Shown here: positions 20,833 to 30,035 of the stretch, in pieces | How the letters are laid out: each line of letters opens with the position of its first letter | How positions within the stretch are numbered: the stretch's first letter is position 1 | DNA from: an uncultured Bradyrhizobium sp. | Lineage (GTDB): Bacteria; Pseudomonadota; Alphaproteobacteria; Rhizobiales; Xanthobacteraceae | Reading direction: 5' to 3' | NCBI RefSeq assembly: GCF_947648125.1 | Contig: NZ_CANSMR010000033.1 | Location: forward strand, 19,368-83,367 | DNA: 64,000 nt | Notes under the pieces: model-generated | Database searches by the model: none | Told to the model about the DNA's origin: nothing | What the model saw: the letters and a program-made list of their open reading frames with translations, nothing else | Made by a program: the position numbers and the translations under genes

Positions 20833-21066
20833 GCGCCGCGTCGCCTCTCGCGCCTTCTTGGCTTTATCGGCCAAATGCCGCCCACGCCGGATCCAGCTTT
20901 GCGCGGTCGTCTTGCTGACGCCAAACGTCTTGGCGATCGCTATGGCGGCCTCGCCGATCGAGTCGGATTTCTTCGCAAGGTTGAACGCCGCCCGGGAGGC
21001 CTCTTCGCGCTTCTCCCGCGTCAGGTGCTTGCGGCGCTGTTTGTTTGCTTCGCGTGATGCTGCCAT
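20830..21066 (-). CDS. small basic helix-turn-helix protein
   Basis: 78-residue, very basic protein. The N-terminal half is helical and charged (REANKQRRKHLTREKREEA). The second half has an HTH-like segment GEAAIAIAKTFGVSKTTAQSWIRRG and a lysine/arginine tail. This resembles resolvase or Homeodomain-like HTH segments, but no catalytic domain is attached. It lies between intact mrp and the mrp 3' remnant, so it may have arrived with that duplication. DNA binding is inferred. Confidence 0.6.
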   Translation of the reverse strand: MAASREANKQRRKHLTREKREEASRAAFNLAKKSDSIGEAAIAIAKTFGVSKTTAQSWIRRGRHLADKAKKAREATRR

Positions 21067-21267
21067 GTCGCTGGTCGCCTCACGGCCCCTCCCCGTATGT
21101 CGGCTGCCCGTGCCCGCCTTCAATTGACGGAACGGTGGTACGATTCGGCCAGTGCTGCACCAACATACAGGCCGGAAGCGATTCAGCAATCGTCCGAGGG
21201 CGACAGGCCTGTGAAGAAAGGCCGCCGGGACGCCGGCGCTTCAAGGCCCGTCGGCCATGGCGCGGGC

Positions 21268-22398
21268 TCAGGCGGCGGCGATGACGCCTTGCAGCTGCTC
21301 GCGGACCTTGCTGCCGATCGCGCGGTAGATCGCCGCATGTGGGCCGTCCGGTTCGCTCTCGACCACCGGGTTGCCGGAATCGGAGGCAGTGCGGATGGCG
21401 ATGTGCAAGGGGATCTCGCCGAGGAACGGCACCCCGAGCTTCTCGGCCTCGTGGCGGGCGCCGCCATGGCCGAAGATGTCCGAGCGCGTGCCGCAATGCG
21501 GGCACTGGAAATAGCTCATGTTCTCGACAATGCCGAGCACCGGCACATTGACCTTCTTGAACATCGCCAGTCCCCGCCGCGCGTCGATCAGCGAGAGGTC
21601 CTGCGGCGTCGAGATGATGACGGCGCCCTTGAGCGGGACGTTCTGCGCCAGCGTGAGCTGGGCGTCGCCGGTGCCAGGCGGCATGTCGACGACCAGCACA
21701 TCGAGCGTGCCCCAGGCGACGTCGCGCAGCATCTGGGTGATCGCCGACATCACCATCGGCCCGCGCCAGATCATCGCGGTGTCCTCCTCGACCAGGAAGC
21801 CGATCGACATGATCGACAGGCCGAAGCGCTGCAGCGGGATCATCTTCTTGTCGTCGTTGAGCTGCGGTTTCTCGCGGATGCCGGTCAGCCGCGGCACCGA
21901 CGGGCCGTAGATGTCGGCATCGAGCAGCCCGACGCGCAGGCCGATGTCGCGCAGACCGAGCGCAAGGTTGAGCGCGGTGGTCGACTTGCCGACCCCGCCC
22001 TTGCCGGAGGCAACCGCAATGACGGCGGAGATGCCGGGGATCTCGGCCTGGCGCGCCATCGGCGATTGCGCACCAGGCGGGTGCGGATGACGGTGCGCGG
22101 ACGCGGGCTGGACGCCGCCGGCCGGTCGCGGCGCAGGCGCCGCACCACCCGCCTTGCGCTCCGCGGTCAGCGCGATCATCGCGACGCTGACGCCGGGAAT
22201 GGCGCGCACGGCGTTCTCGGCCTGCGCACGCACGCTCTCCCAGGCGCGAGCTTCCGCGGCATCGACATTGATCGAGAAGAACACCTTGCCGTCGGTGACC
22301 GTGATCGCCGACAGCACGTTGGCGTTGGTCAAGGCTGTGCCGCGCGGCGACATCACCTTGGCAAGACAATCGAGAACCTGTTGCTGCGTCACGCTCAC
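21268..22398 (-). CDS. mrp: Mrp/ApbC iron-sulfur cluster carrier ATPase
   Basis: P-loop ATPase of 376 residues that carries Fe-S clusters to apoproteins. The N-terminal MIP18/DUF59 domain (about 1-95) is followed by a Pro/His-rich linker. The ATPase begins AVIAVASGKGGVGKSTTALNLA, then DADIYGPSVPRL and DMPPGTGDAQLT. The cluster-binding CPHC lies in MSYFQCPHCGTRSDIFG. The GTG at 22398 is chosen because GGGAG lies upstream and DUF59 starts there; the frame is open further upstream to 22572. A degraded copy of its C-terminal end lies about 0.4 kb downstream. Confidence 0.93.
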   Translation of the reverse strand: MSVTQQQVLDCLAKVMSPRGTALTNANVLSAITVTDGKVFFSINVDAAEARAWESVRAQAENAVRAIPGVSVAMIALTAERKAGGAAPAPRPAGGVQPASAHRHPHPPGAQSPMARQAEIPGISAVIAVASGKGGVGKSTTALNLALGLRDIGLRVGLLDADIYGPSVPRLTGIREKPQLNDDKKMIPLQRFGLSIMSIGFLVEEDTAMIWRGPMVMSAITQMLRDVAWGTLDVLVVDMPPGTGDAQLTLAQNVPLKGAVIISTPQDLSLIDARRGLAMFKKVNVPVLGIVENMSYFQCPHCGTRSDIFGHGGARHEAEKLGVPFLGEIPLHIAIRTASDSGNPVVESEPDGPHAAIYRAIGSKVREQLQGVIAAA

Positions 22399-22454
22399 CG
22401 CGCATCTCCCGGAAAACTCAAGAGAGCACCCATAGAGCGTTGCAGCGCAAAAGG

Positions 22455-22892
22455 CTACCTCGCTCCGACGTCGTCCCGCCGCTCGGCCGGCGCTGCGGCG
22501 CCGCCCTCCTTGGCGGCCTCGTAGTTCAGCTCGATCATGACCCCGTTGGGGTCGTTCACGAAGATCTGCCACAGGTCGCCGCCGGGAACCTGGCGCGAGT
22601 CGAATTCCATGCCTTTGGACTGCAGCCGCTTCCGCATCCCGTCAAAGCCCTGACTGGCAAAGGCGACGTGATGGACGACGCCCGAGTCAGGCTTTTGCGC
22701 CTCGTCGGTCGCGGAAATATCGACCAGATGCACGACCGCCTTGCCCTCGCTGTACATCCACGCACCGGGGAACGCGAAGTTCGGCCGCGCCCCCTTTTCC
22801 AGGCCCAGAATGTCCTCATAGAACCGCACCGTGGCGGTGAGATTCCGGGTCCGGATATTGAAATGATCGAGCACACCGACGCTCATGCCCAT
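22455..22892 (-). CDS. VOC (glyoxalase/bleomycin resistance fold) family protein
   Basis: 145-residue single-module vicinal oxygen chelate protein. It opens VGVLDHFNIRTRNLTATVRFYEDILGL, the standard betaalphabeta start with the first metal His. It then has GVVHHVAF (second-module His) and NGVMIELNYE (metal Glu). The family includes glyoxalase I, dioxygenases and isomerases, so the reaction cannot be named. GGGAG lies 10 bases before the ATG. It sits between mrp (same strand) and a divergent dehydrogenase gene. Confidence 0.83.
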   Translation of the reverse strand: MGMSVGVLDHFNIRTRNLTATVRFYEDILGLEKGARPNFAFPGAWMYSEGKAVVHLVDISATDEAQKPDSGVVHHVAFASQGFDGMRKRLQSKGMEFDSRQVPGGDLWQIFVNDPNGVMIELNYEAAKEGGAAAPAERRDDVGAR

Positions 22893-23095
22893 GCGATACA
22901 CTCCCTTTTTTGTGAGGTTCTTTGGTGGGGCGATCCTAGCACAAAACCGGGGTCTGCCATCCAACGAAGCCGTTGCCCTCCGCTGCGCAGGGGGTATGGT
23001 GCGGCTCCCTTCCATGGACGGAATGCCCTGCCCGCCGCGACGTTTTCCGGCGGTCTCACGGGGCGATCACCACGGCAAATCACAAGGTAACAGAC

Positions 23096-23968
23096 ATGGC
23101 TAAAGTCGCTTTCCTCGGTCTCGGCGTAATGGGTTTCCCGATGGCGGGACACCTCGTGAAAAAGGGCGGCCATGAGGTCACCGTTTACAACCGGACCGCG
23201 GCGAAGGCGAAGGAATGGGCCGACAAGTTCGGCGGCAAGACGGCGCCGACCCCGAAGGCCGCCGCCGAAGGCCAGGATTTCGTGATGTGCTGCGTCGGCA
23301 ACGACAACGACCTGCGCGCGGTCACGATCGGCCCCGACGGCGCCTTTGCCGGCATGAAGAAGGGCGCAACCTTCGTCGATCACACCACCGCCTCCGCCGA
23401 GGTCGCCCGCGAGCTCGATGCCGCCGCCACCAAGGCCGGCTTCAAGTTCGTCGACGCGCCGGTGTCGGGCGGCCAGGCCGGCGCCGAGAACGGTGTGCTG
23501 ACGGTGATGTGCGGCGGCAGCGCAGACGCCTACGCCGGCGCCGAGCCTGTTATCACCGGCGCCTATGCGCGGATGTGCAAATTGCTCGGACCGGCAGGCG
23601 CCGGCCAGCTGACCAAGATGGTCAACCAGATCTGTATCGCCGGCCTCGTGCAGGGCCTGTCCGAGGGCATCCACTTCGCCAAGAAGAGTGGCCTCGACGT
23701 CGCCGCCGTGATCGAAACCATCTCCAAGGGCGCAGCGCAGTCCTGGCAGATGGAGAACCGCTACAAGACCATGAACGAGGGCAACTACGATTTCGGCTTC
23801 GCGGTCGAGTGGATGCGCAAGGACCTCTCGATCGCGCTGGCGGAAGCCCGCCGCAACGGCGCGACGCTGCCGGCGACCGCGCTGGTCGACCAGTTCTATG
23901 CCGAGGTCGAGAAGATGGGCGGCAAGCGCTGGGATACGTCGAGCCTGCTGGCGCGGCTGCAGCGGTAG
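23096..23968 (+). CDS. 3-hydroxyisobutyrate dehydrogenase-family oxidoreductase
   Basis: Beta-hydroxyacid dehydrogenase of 290 residues. The N-terminal Rossmann motif AFLGLGVMGFPMAGHL is followed by the family signature FVDAPVSGGQAGAENGVLTVMCGG. The catalytic lysine region is GAGQLTKMVNQICIAG (Lys in the GxxxKxxxN motif). Substrates of the family include 3-hydroxyisobutyrate, tartronate semialdehyde and succinic semialdehyde/glyoxylate; this one is not resolved. An AAGGTAACAGAC leader precedes the ATG. An upstream open extension to 22973 is discarded. Confidence 0.87.
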   Translation: MAKVAFLGLGVMGFPMAGHLVKKGGHEVTVYNRTAAKAKEWADKFGGKTAPTPKAAAEGQDFVMCCVGNDNDLRAVTIGPDGAFAGMKKGATFVDHTTASAEVARELDAAATKAGFKFVDAPVSGGQAGAENGVLTVMCGGSADAYAGAEPVITGAYARMCKLLGPAGAGQLTKMVNQICIAGLVQGLSEGIHFAKKSGLDVAAVIETISKGAAQSWQMENRYKTMNEGNYDFGFAVEWMRKDLSIALAEARRNGATLPATALVDQFYAEVEKMGGKRWDTSSLLARLQR

Positions 23969-24296
23969 TTCATCGACCTCCCCGCTTGCGGGGCAGAGCT
24001 ATCGCAGATGGCACTCGCTGCTTCTGTGACAGCCTGCCTCCGCCTTGGCATGGGCGCACTGAAAAATATCGAAAACAACCCCATGCAAAGTAGCCAGCGG
24101 CGCCGGCGTTCGACATGACGACTTGACACGTCGGGCAACTCAGCGGCACAATTCCATTATTCCGAAATCGCGCCAGGAATTGCGGTGACAGTGCACTTAC
24201 TTAATCGAGGTTGACTGTGCTTCGGCTGGCAGAAATGAGAGTCCGTTAAGTGCACCGTAGTTCCCCAGCGGTAAGCCGGAGGGGGCCTTCTGACAG
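23969..24296. other. intergenic region with a dispersed repeat
   Basis: 328 bases without a gene. It contains the dispersed repeat at 24062-24095 and, near 24191-24255, an imperfect dyad with arms GTGCACTTACTTAA and TTAAGTGCAC that may regulate the following WG-repeat gene. Confidence 0.4.
24062..24095. repeat. dispersed intergenic repeat, copy A
   Basis: 34 bases with the core CGAAAACAACCCCATGCA followed by AAGTAGCC. The same element occurs at 49658-49691 with three mismatches. Both copies lie just downstream of a plus-strand gene. Confidence 0.75.
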
Positions 24297-25892
24297 GTGA
24301 GAGCAGGACTCGCATCAGTTGGGATACTTCTTGGGCTCGCGCTTCTCGCGGCGCGAGCCACCGCCGCTGAGCCGAACACCTGGCGCTGTGACGGCAAATT
24401 CGGCCTTTGCCGCTACCTGAACTGGAAGACGAACCAGGAAATCATACCGCCTCGCTTCGAGCGCGGCATGCCGTTCAGCGAAGGCTTGGCGGCGGTCAGT
24501 GTTGGCGGACGGTTTGGATATGTCGACGAGCGCGGTGAGATCGTCATCGAACCGAAGTTCGATCTCGCCGGCGAATTCTTGCATGGCTTGGCCGAGGTCC
24601 TCGTTGGGGACAAGGCCGGGATCATCGACCGCAAAGGCGCGTTCGTCATCCCACCGATGTTTCGCCGCGCCATTCCTTTGACGGGTGACGTCGTCGTTGC
24701 GATCGAAGACAGCAAACGCTCGGGCTATCTGGACTTTGGAAGAATTCCGTACGATCTGACGAACGCCGGCCTCTACCATATCTCCGGCTATTGGGTGCGG
24801 AAGCCTGAACCGAGATGGATCAGCCTGTTCGATAAAGCAGGCCGCGGCCTGATCTGGGCCACCGAGCGCGACAGCAGGCTTTACGGACTGCTGGCAAGCA
24901 ACGGCGAATGGGTCGTTGAGCCGCAGTACGAGTCTGTTGGACAGCTCTACGACGAACGCGCGCTGGTCGGGAAGCGTGTCGACAAAGTGAAGCTGTCCGG
25001 CTGGGTTGATTCCACGGGCCAGATCGTGGTTCCGCTGCAGCCACTGGATGTATCAAACGGCCAAGGGCAGGATTACCGCGCCAGCAACGACAACGGCAGG
25101 GTTCTCGACACTTGTCCGAACGGCGTGCGGGCAATCTTGATCGACCGCAAGGTTCAAATCGTCGACGCCGGCGGACAGCCGACCACTCCCTACCTGTTCG
25201 ACCCCACCGGACGGCCGACCTGCATCGACCCCTTTCCTGTCAGCCTCGACGGAATCTGGAGCTTTATCGGTGTCGACGGCCACCTGCTGTTCGATCCGCC
25301 CGCATTCAAGGACCAGCTTGGCTTCAAGGACGGATATGCCGCCGTGTCGGACGGTCAGAAATGGGGCGTCATCGACACTTCGGGCCGCTTCGTTCTGCCG
25401 ATGACCTTGGAAAGATATATCGGACGCCGCGACGGACTTTTTCAGGTCGTCATCGCCGGCCGCGAGGTCTGGCTGACGGCAACGGGTGAAGAGCGCCCGG
25501 AGCCGCCGGTCGCCCACGCGGCGCGGAACGGGCTCGAATGTGGGCACGGGCTCGAGTTGGTCGAACGCGATGGCCTGTGGGGCATTGCCGATAACGACGG
25601 GACGCCCACGATCCCTCCTCGCTACCGCGCGCTCGATTGCTTTCGGGACGGTGTTGCCTGGGCGGCGATCGACTCCAGACATCAATGGTGCGCGCTTGGT
25701 CCCGACGGCCTGTTGCGGGATAGGCCTGCCTGCAAGACACAGCACTATCCGATCACATGGACCCACTCCGTGCCCGAACGGTTCGACCAGGACCTATTTG
25801 AGGACAGCGTGCTATGGTCGCGCGCCTATCTCGAATACCGCGCGGGCCGCCGAGCCAGTGCCCCGCGATGGGTCTCGGACGGGATGCGCTGA
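24297..25892 (+). CDS. secreted WG-repeat protein
   Basis: 531-residue protein with an N-terminal signal peptide (LASVGILLGLALLAARATAA-E) and WG-type beta repeats throughout the mature part. Repeat units include FGYVDERGEIVIEPKFD, AGIIDRKGAFVIPPMF, LSGWVDSTGQIVVPLQP, KWGVIDTSGRFVLPMT and LWGIADNDGTPTIPPRY. Such repeats form a repetitive beta structure; no enzyme domain is attached. Start at GTG 24297 gives the signal peptide. CGGAGGGGG lies about 12 bases upstream, somewhat far. Function unknown. Confidence 0.82.
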   Translation: MRAGLASVGILLGLALLAARATAAEPNTWRCDGKFGLCRYLNWKTNQEIIPPRFERGMPFSEGLAAVSVGGRFGYVDERGEIVIEPKFDLAGEFLHGLAEVLVGDKAGIIDRKGAFVIPPMFRRAIPLTGDVVVAIEDSKRSGYLDFGRIPYDLTNAGLYHISGYWVRKPEPRWISLFDKAGRGLIWATERDSRLYGLLASNGEWVVEPQYESVGQLYDERALVGKRVDKVKLSGWVDSTGQIVVPLQPLDVSNGQGQDYRASNDNGRVLDTCPNGVRAILIDRKVQIVDAGGQPTTPYLFDPTGRPTCIDPFPVSLDGIWSFIGVDGHLLFDPPAFKDQLGFKDGYAAVSDGQKWGVIDTSGRFVLPMTLERYIGRRDGLFQVVIAGREVWLTATGEERPEPPVAHAARNGLECGHGLELVERDGLWGIADNDGTPTIPPRYRALDCFRDGVAWAAIDSRHQWCALGPDGLLRDRPACKTQHYPITWTHSVPERFDQDLFEDSVLWSRAYLEYRAGRRASAPRWVSDGMR

Positions 25893-25975
25893 AAGAGTTA
25901 ATTTAACTTCCGGTTAACGCTTTTCTTTAGCTCTTTAAGGTAACGCTTAATGAATTGGCGTCACAGATAGACAAT

Positions 25976-26001
25976 GCAAAAAGCCCGCGCGGTTCGCGGG
26001 C
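25976..26001 (-). terminator. terminator-like hairpin in minus orientation
   Basis: Stem GCCCGCG / CGCGGGC around CGGTT; on the minus strand it is followed by a T-run. No minus-strand gene lies upstream of it, and it sits inside the leader of the plus-strand kinase gene. Its role is unclear. Confidence 0.45.
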
Positions 26002-26017
26002 AGGATTTGTGTTGTTG

Positions 26018-27622
26018 ATGAGTAATCCCGCAGAAAAGCCTGAAGTTGTACAGCTTCCGGCAGGACCTCAGGTGACGGTGCCGGTCAACAGCCGGCGCGT
26101 CGCAGCACAGCGGGTGCGCGAGGCGCGGGATCGGTTAACGTCAACCAGTGGAACCCGCCCGGCGTTCGACGCCGAACTGCTTCGGCAATATGCCCAGACC
26201 CGGATATCGGCATCCTACGTCGTGATGCTGCTCGTGGTGGCAACTGGCATCCTGTTTGGCCTCTGGATCAAGCCGATCGTGGCCGCCGCCTGGACGGTCG
26301 GCATCCTCGGCGTCCATCTTGCGATTATCCGCAGCTGCGCCCGCTTCCTCGCCGAGCCGACCTCCGTCGCGGTGACCCGCAAATGGCGGACGCGCTTCGT
26401 GCTGCTCGACCTGCTGTACGGCCTGTGCTGGACCGCGATCCTGATCCACCCTGCCGGGCGCGATCTCTCCTCCAACACGCTGATGATGTTCCTGATGCTG
26501 CTGGTGATCGCGGTCTCCAGCATGCTGGCGGCGAGCCTGCCGATCGCAGCACTCGCGGCGACCGCACCGGTGACGGTCGGGATCGCGCTCGACCTCGTGC
26601 TCAACGGTGCGTTCGACAATTACGTGCTGGCGCTGCTCGCGCTTGCCGCCGAGGGCTATTTCGCGCTGCTGGCGCATCGGCTGCATTCGACCACGCTGGC
26701 GACGCTGGAAGCCCGTGCCGAAAAGGACGCGCTGATCGGCGAACTGGAACAGGCGAAGGCGATCTCAGACGAGGCGCGGCACCGCGCCGAATCCGCCAAC
26801 GTCGCCAAGTCGCGCTTCCTGGCTCAGATGAGCCACGAACTGCGCACGCCGCTCAATGCCATCCTCGGCTTCTCCGAGGTGATGAAGAGCGAGATCTTTG
26901 GTGCGCACGCGGTGCCGGTCTACAAGGAATATTCCGCCGACATCCATAATTCCGGCGTGCACCTGCTCAACCTCATCAACGAGATCCTCGATCTGTCGCG
27001 CATCGAGGCCGGCCGCTACGAGCTGAACGAAGAGGCCGTGGCGCTGGTGCATGTCGTCGCCGACTGCCACCATTTGCTGAAGCTGCGCGCCTCCAGCCGC
27101 GGCATCACCATCCACGAGGTGTTCGAGCATGGCATGCCCCGGATCTGGGGCGACGAACGCGCCATCCGCCAGGTCGTGCTCAACCTGCTCTCCAACTCGA
27201 TCAAGTTCACCCCGCAGGGCGGCGAGATCTGGCTGAAGGTCGGCTGGACCGCGTCGGGCGGGCAGTATCTGAGCGTCAAGGACACCGGGAGCGGCATCGC
27301 CGAGGACGAGATCCCGGTCGTGCTGGCCTCGTTCGGCCAGGGCTCCAACTCGATCAAGTCGGCGGAACAAGGTGCGGGCCTTGGACTGCCGATCGCGAAG
27401 AGCCTGATCGACATGCATGGCGGCACCTTCACGCTGAAATCGAAGCTGCGCATCGGCACCGAGGTGATCGTGACCTTGCCGCCGGAGCGGGTGATGAGCG
27501 CACTGGCGCCGATGACGGAAGAAGCGCCGCCGATGCAGCCGGAGCCCGTCGAGCCCGCGATGGGCGCCGACCGGAAACGCGTGCGCCGCAAGTCGATCAT
27601 GAGTGCCGGCACCGGATTGTAG
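26018..27622 (+). CDS. membrane sensor histidine kinase, PleC/DivJ/PdhS-like
   Basis: Histidine kinase of 534 residues. The N-terminal region has two groups of hydrophobic helices (about residues 62-105 and 128-220), then a coiled-coil linker. HisKA with phospho-accepting His273 reads QMSHELRTPLNAILGFSEVMKS, a sequence style typical of alphaproteobacterial cell-cycle kinases acting on DivK. HATPase elements follow: NLLSNSIKFTP, DTGSGI and GAGLGLPIAKSLIDMHGG. No response regulator is adjacent. The ATG at 26018 is preferred to a TTG at 25955. The cell-cycle role is inferred from the HisKA resemblance only. Confidence 0.85.
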   Translation: MSNPAEKPEVVQLPAGPQVTVPVNSRRVAAQRVREARDRLTSTSGTRPAFDAELLRQYAQTRISASYVVMLLVVATGILFGLWIKPIVAAAWTVGILGVHLAIIRSCARFLAEPTSVAVTRKWRTRFVLLDLLYGLCWTAILIHPAGRDLSSNTLMMFLMLLVIAVSSMLAASLPIAALAATAPVTVGIALDLVLNGAFDNYVLALLALAAEGYFALLAHRLHSTTLATLEARAEKDALIGELEQAKAISDEARHRAESANVAKSRFLAQMSHELRTPLNAILGFSEVMKSEIFGAHAVPVYKEYSADIHNSGVHLLNLINEILDLSRIEAGRYELNEEAVALVHVVADCHHLLKLRASSRGITIHEVFEHGMPRIWGDERAIRQVVLNLLSNSIKFTPQGGEIWLKVGWTASGGQYLSVKDTGSGIAEDEIPVVLASFGQGSNSIKSAEQGAGLGLPIAKSLIDMHGGTFTLKSKLRIGTEVIVTLPPERVMSALAPMTEEAPPMQPEPVEPAMGADRKRVRRKSIMSAGTGL

Positions 27623-27776
27623 AGCATGTCGCGGAAGATCGTGACGCGGTTTTCGTTGCCAATAGACGCAAGGCGTTCGCGCCAACACCATGCTCGCGAC
27701 AAAAAGCCGGGGCGTGATGGCGCATCCCGATTCGACCGACTTGCACTGGCGGGTGAAACGGTCCAACAGTTGAAGA

Positions 27777-27980
27777 ATGAGCTCAGAGACGCCGTGTATC
27801 GCAGTCTGCATGATGGACCCCAGGACGAAGCTCTGCTTCGGCTGCGGTCGCACGCTTCCGGAGATCGCGCGCTGGCACAAGATGGACCGCGCCGAGCGGC
27901 TGTCGGTCATGGCGACATTGCCGGCGCGGATGACCGAAGCTGGGCTCGAACGCATGGAGCCGCGTCCGAAGCGCGCGTAA
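27777..27980 (+). CDS. DUF1289 cysteine-motif protein
   Basis: 67-residue DUF1289 protein. The family pattern is complete: SSETPCIAVCMMDPRTKLCFGCGRTLPEIARWHKM, that is Cys-x3-Cys, then Cys-x2-Cys, then the EIARW motif. The four cysteines probably hold a metal or Fe-S cluster (inference). It lies 25 bases upstream of the retropepsin-like gene on the same strand. Confidence 0.88.
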   Translation: MSSETPCIAVCMMDPRTKLCFGCGRTLPEIARWHKMDRAERLSVMATLPARMTEAGLERMEPRPKRA

Positions 27981-28005
27981 CCACCGCCGCGACCGGAGCC
28001 GCACC

Positions 28006-28590
28006 GTGACCCGCATCCTCCTTGTCATCGTGCTCTTGATGGCAACCGCCGGCGCCGTTGTCACGTACGGCGATCCCGATCAGATCGCGCGCGCCAGGCA
28101 GAATCTGACCCAGATCTTCGGCCGCAGCATCGCCGCGCCGGCCGCCGCCCCTGCCCCCGCGGTGCAGATTGCGCGCAGCCAGGGCGGCGAGTTCGCGTTC
28201 CGCGCCAAGATCAACGGCGTCAGCGCACCGATGGTGATCGACACCGGCGCGACCTCGGTCGTGCTGACCTGGGAAACCGCCAAGGCGATCGGGCTGCCGA
28301 CCGACATGCTCGAATACAATGTCGACCTGGAGACCGCCGGCGGTCACACCAAGGCGGCGCGGCTGACGCTCGATCGTCTCGCGGTCGGCAAGCTGGTCGA
28401 GAAATCGGTGCCTGCGCTGGTGGTGCAACGCGGGCAGATGAAAACCAACCTGCTCGGCATGAGCTTCCTCGATCGGCTCGAAAGCTGGGGGGTCCGTTCC
28501 GACACGCTGAGCCTCACCGGATACCCGGACGTCACCGGCAGCATCAACACCTCGGCCCGTCACCGGCGCCCGCGCGCGGTTGTCGACTAG
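28006..28590 (+). CDS. TIGR02281-type retropepsin-like aspartic protease
   Basis: 194-residue membrane-anchored aspartic protease homologue. A single N-terminal transmembrane segment (RILLVIVLLMATAGAVVTY) precedes an Ala/Pro linker. The protease domain then has the active-site triplet in MVIDTGATSVVLTWETA, followed by NLLGMSFLDRL, as in the clan AA family that works as a dimer. It starts at GTG 28006, 25 bases after the DUF1289 gene. The substrate is unknown. Confidence 0.87.
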   Translation: MTRILLVIVLLMATAGAVVTYGDPDQIARARQNLTQIFGRSIAAPAAAPAPAVQIARSQGGEFAFRAKINGVSAPMVIDTGATSVVLTWETAKAIGLPTDMLEYNVDLETAGGHTKAARLTLDRLAVGKLVEKSVPALVVQRGQMKTNLLGMSFLDRLESWGVRSDTLSLTGYPDVTGSINTSARHRRPRAVVD

Positions 28591-28716
28591 CGGTGTGCAT
28601 CTCAGGCAAAGCCTAAGTCAGTTGGCTTAGCCCGTCATCGACAGCTCTTGATCTAAATCGGATATGTCAGAAGGTCCGGTGAAAATTAGTGCTGTGCGCC
28701 AACGGGCCCGAAAGCC

Positions 28717-29814
28717 TCATTTTGCAGATGCCGCTCGTGACGTATCCTCTCCGAGTTGTTGACCCTGGGCCAGCCTCCGCTCCAACATGCCCATTACGGT
28801 GCTTACTTCGTCGAAGGCTCTGGAGTGGGAGTCGTCTCCCCCCAGATGAGTAAGGTCGAACACCAGAATTTTCTGCTGAGCAATCGCGCTCTTGTACGGT
28901 TCTTCTTCCGGATTGATGTCGCCGACGCGGTTTGCCCCTCCCGCAATTGTTTTTGAGATTTTGAGAGCGACATCATCTTGAGACAGAAGCAATCCGATGC
29001 GAGGGCGCCGGGACCCCATCTCTCCGACCTGGCTGATGAACTGGTCAAACGCGACGTCGGGCGCGACAAGTGCCACGTTCTTCAGCTTCGAAATCGTGTT
29101 ACCGCGGGATGCTTTCATATGGAGCGCATCAAGGGTTACAAGGCAACCCATGGAATGGCAGACAAGTGTGATCTCCTTGATGCTAGGATTCGAGTTCACA
29201 ACGTCCAGGAATTGGGCCAGGGGCGCGGCTGACTGCGCCGCAACCTTGCGGTCGTACTCATACGACCCCAGATTTGCGGCTCCCTGTGACGGCCACGAAA
29301 AGAGGACCGGAACAACGGGAAGTCTGCCGTCTTGCACGAATTGGGCGTACCGATACACCGCATCGTCGAAGCGGTTGTTGAATCCATGAACGAAGACCAT
29401 CGCCTTGCTGCGATGTTTTGCTTTTGCCACGATGGTGACAGCATTTCCAAATCCGGCGCGATCCAGATACTCCGTCGACGTCGTTACAAAGTCTTTACGT
29501 GGGTCGCCCGGGAGAGTCACCGGCCACTGTATTTCGCCGACCGCTCGTGAATCATCCGGCGGAATAGAGACCGTGACCTGACCGAAAGCCATCTCGTTGG
29601 ACGGATCCCGGCCGAACATCTCGCCGGCATCACTGCTGGACCGAGCGCGCGTCGTTCCGATAAGAATAGGGACTTGCGAGGCGGCATCAACCGTCTCATT
29701 GCTCGGCACAAGCACGCCTTGCAAGGGACGGATCGTGCATGAACAGCACGCAATGGCCGCCAACACGGCAATTGTAAGCCGCAAAGAAGCGACAGCACGG
29801 CCCCGTGGATGCAT
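28717..29814 (-). CDS. secreted or membrane-anchored alpha/beta hydrolase (DUF900 family)
   Basis: 365-residue alpha/beta hydrolase of the DUF900 type. An N-terminal hydrophobic export segment ends in ACCSC, which does not match a strict lipobox. The oxyanion region is MVFVHGFNNRFDDAVYRYAQ, and the nucleophile elbow reads VCHSMGCLVTL, with Cys where most hydrolases have Gly (GxSxG). A catalytic Asp/His pair is expected later; HLGGDDSHS is a candidate His region. GAGGAGAG lies seven bases before the ATG. Likely a lipase or esterase of unknown substrate. Confidence 0.82.
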   Translation of the reverse strand: MHPRGRAVASLRLTIAVLAAIACCSCTIRPLQGVLVPSNETVDAASQVPILIGTTRARSSSDAGEMFGRDPSNEMAFGQVTVSIPPDDSRAVGEIQWPVTLPGDPRKDFVTTSTEYLDRAGFGNAVTIVAKAKHRSKAMVFVHGFNNRFDDAVYRYAQFVQDGRLPVVPVLFSWPSQGAANLGSYEYDRKVAAQSAAPLAQFLDVVNSNPSIKEITLVCHSMGCLVTLDALHMKASRGNTISKLKNVALVAPDVAFDQFISQVGEMGSRRPRIGLLLSQDDVALKISKTIAGGANRVGDINPEEEPYKSAIAQQKILVFDLTHLGGDDSHSRAFDEVSTVMGMLERRLAQGQQLGEDTSRAASAK

Positions 29815-30035
29815 CCGGCTCTCCTCTTGCCACACAGCGAGGACTCGAAGCAGCCAGCATTCTCATAGCGTCTGCCTGACCTTGACCTTCGGCCCCCGCC
29901 GGCGGGTGCATCCAGCACCTGAGTGAGTTCCGCACAATTCGGATTGATTCAGATCAATGATCCGGTCCGGTTGCCGAGTCCACCGGGAGCCAGACAGCCG
30001 CTCCCACAAACCTGAGTGGCCTTACCGGTCCGCCA

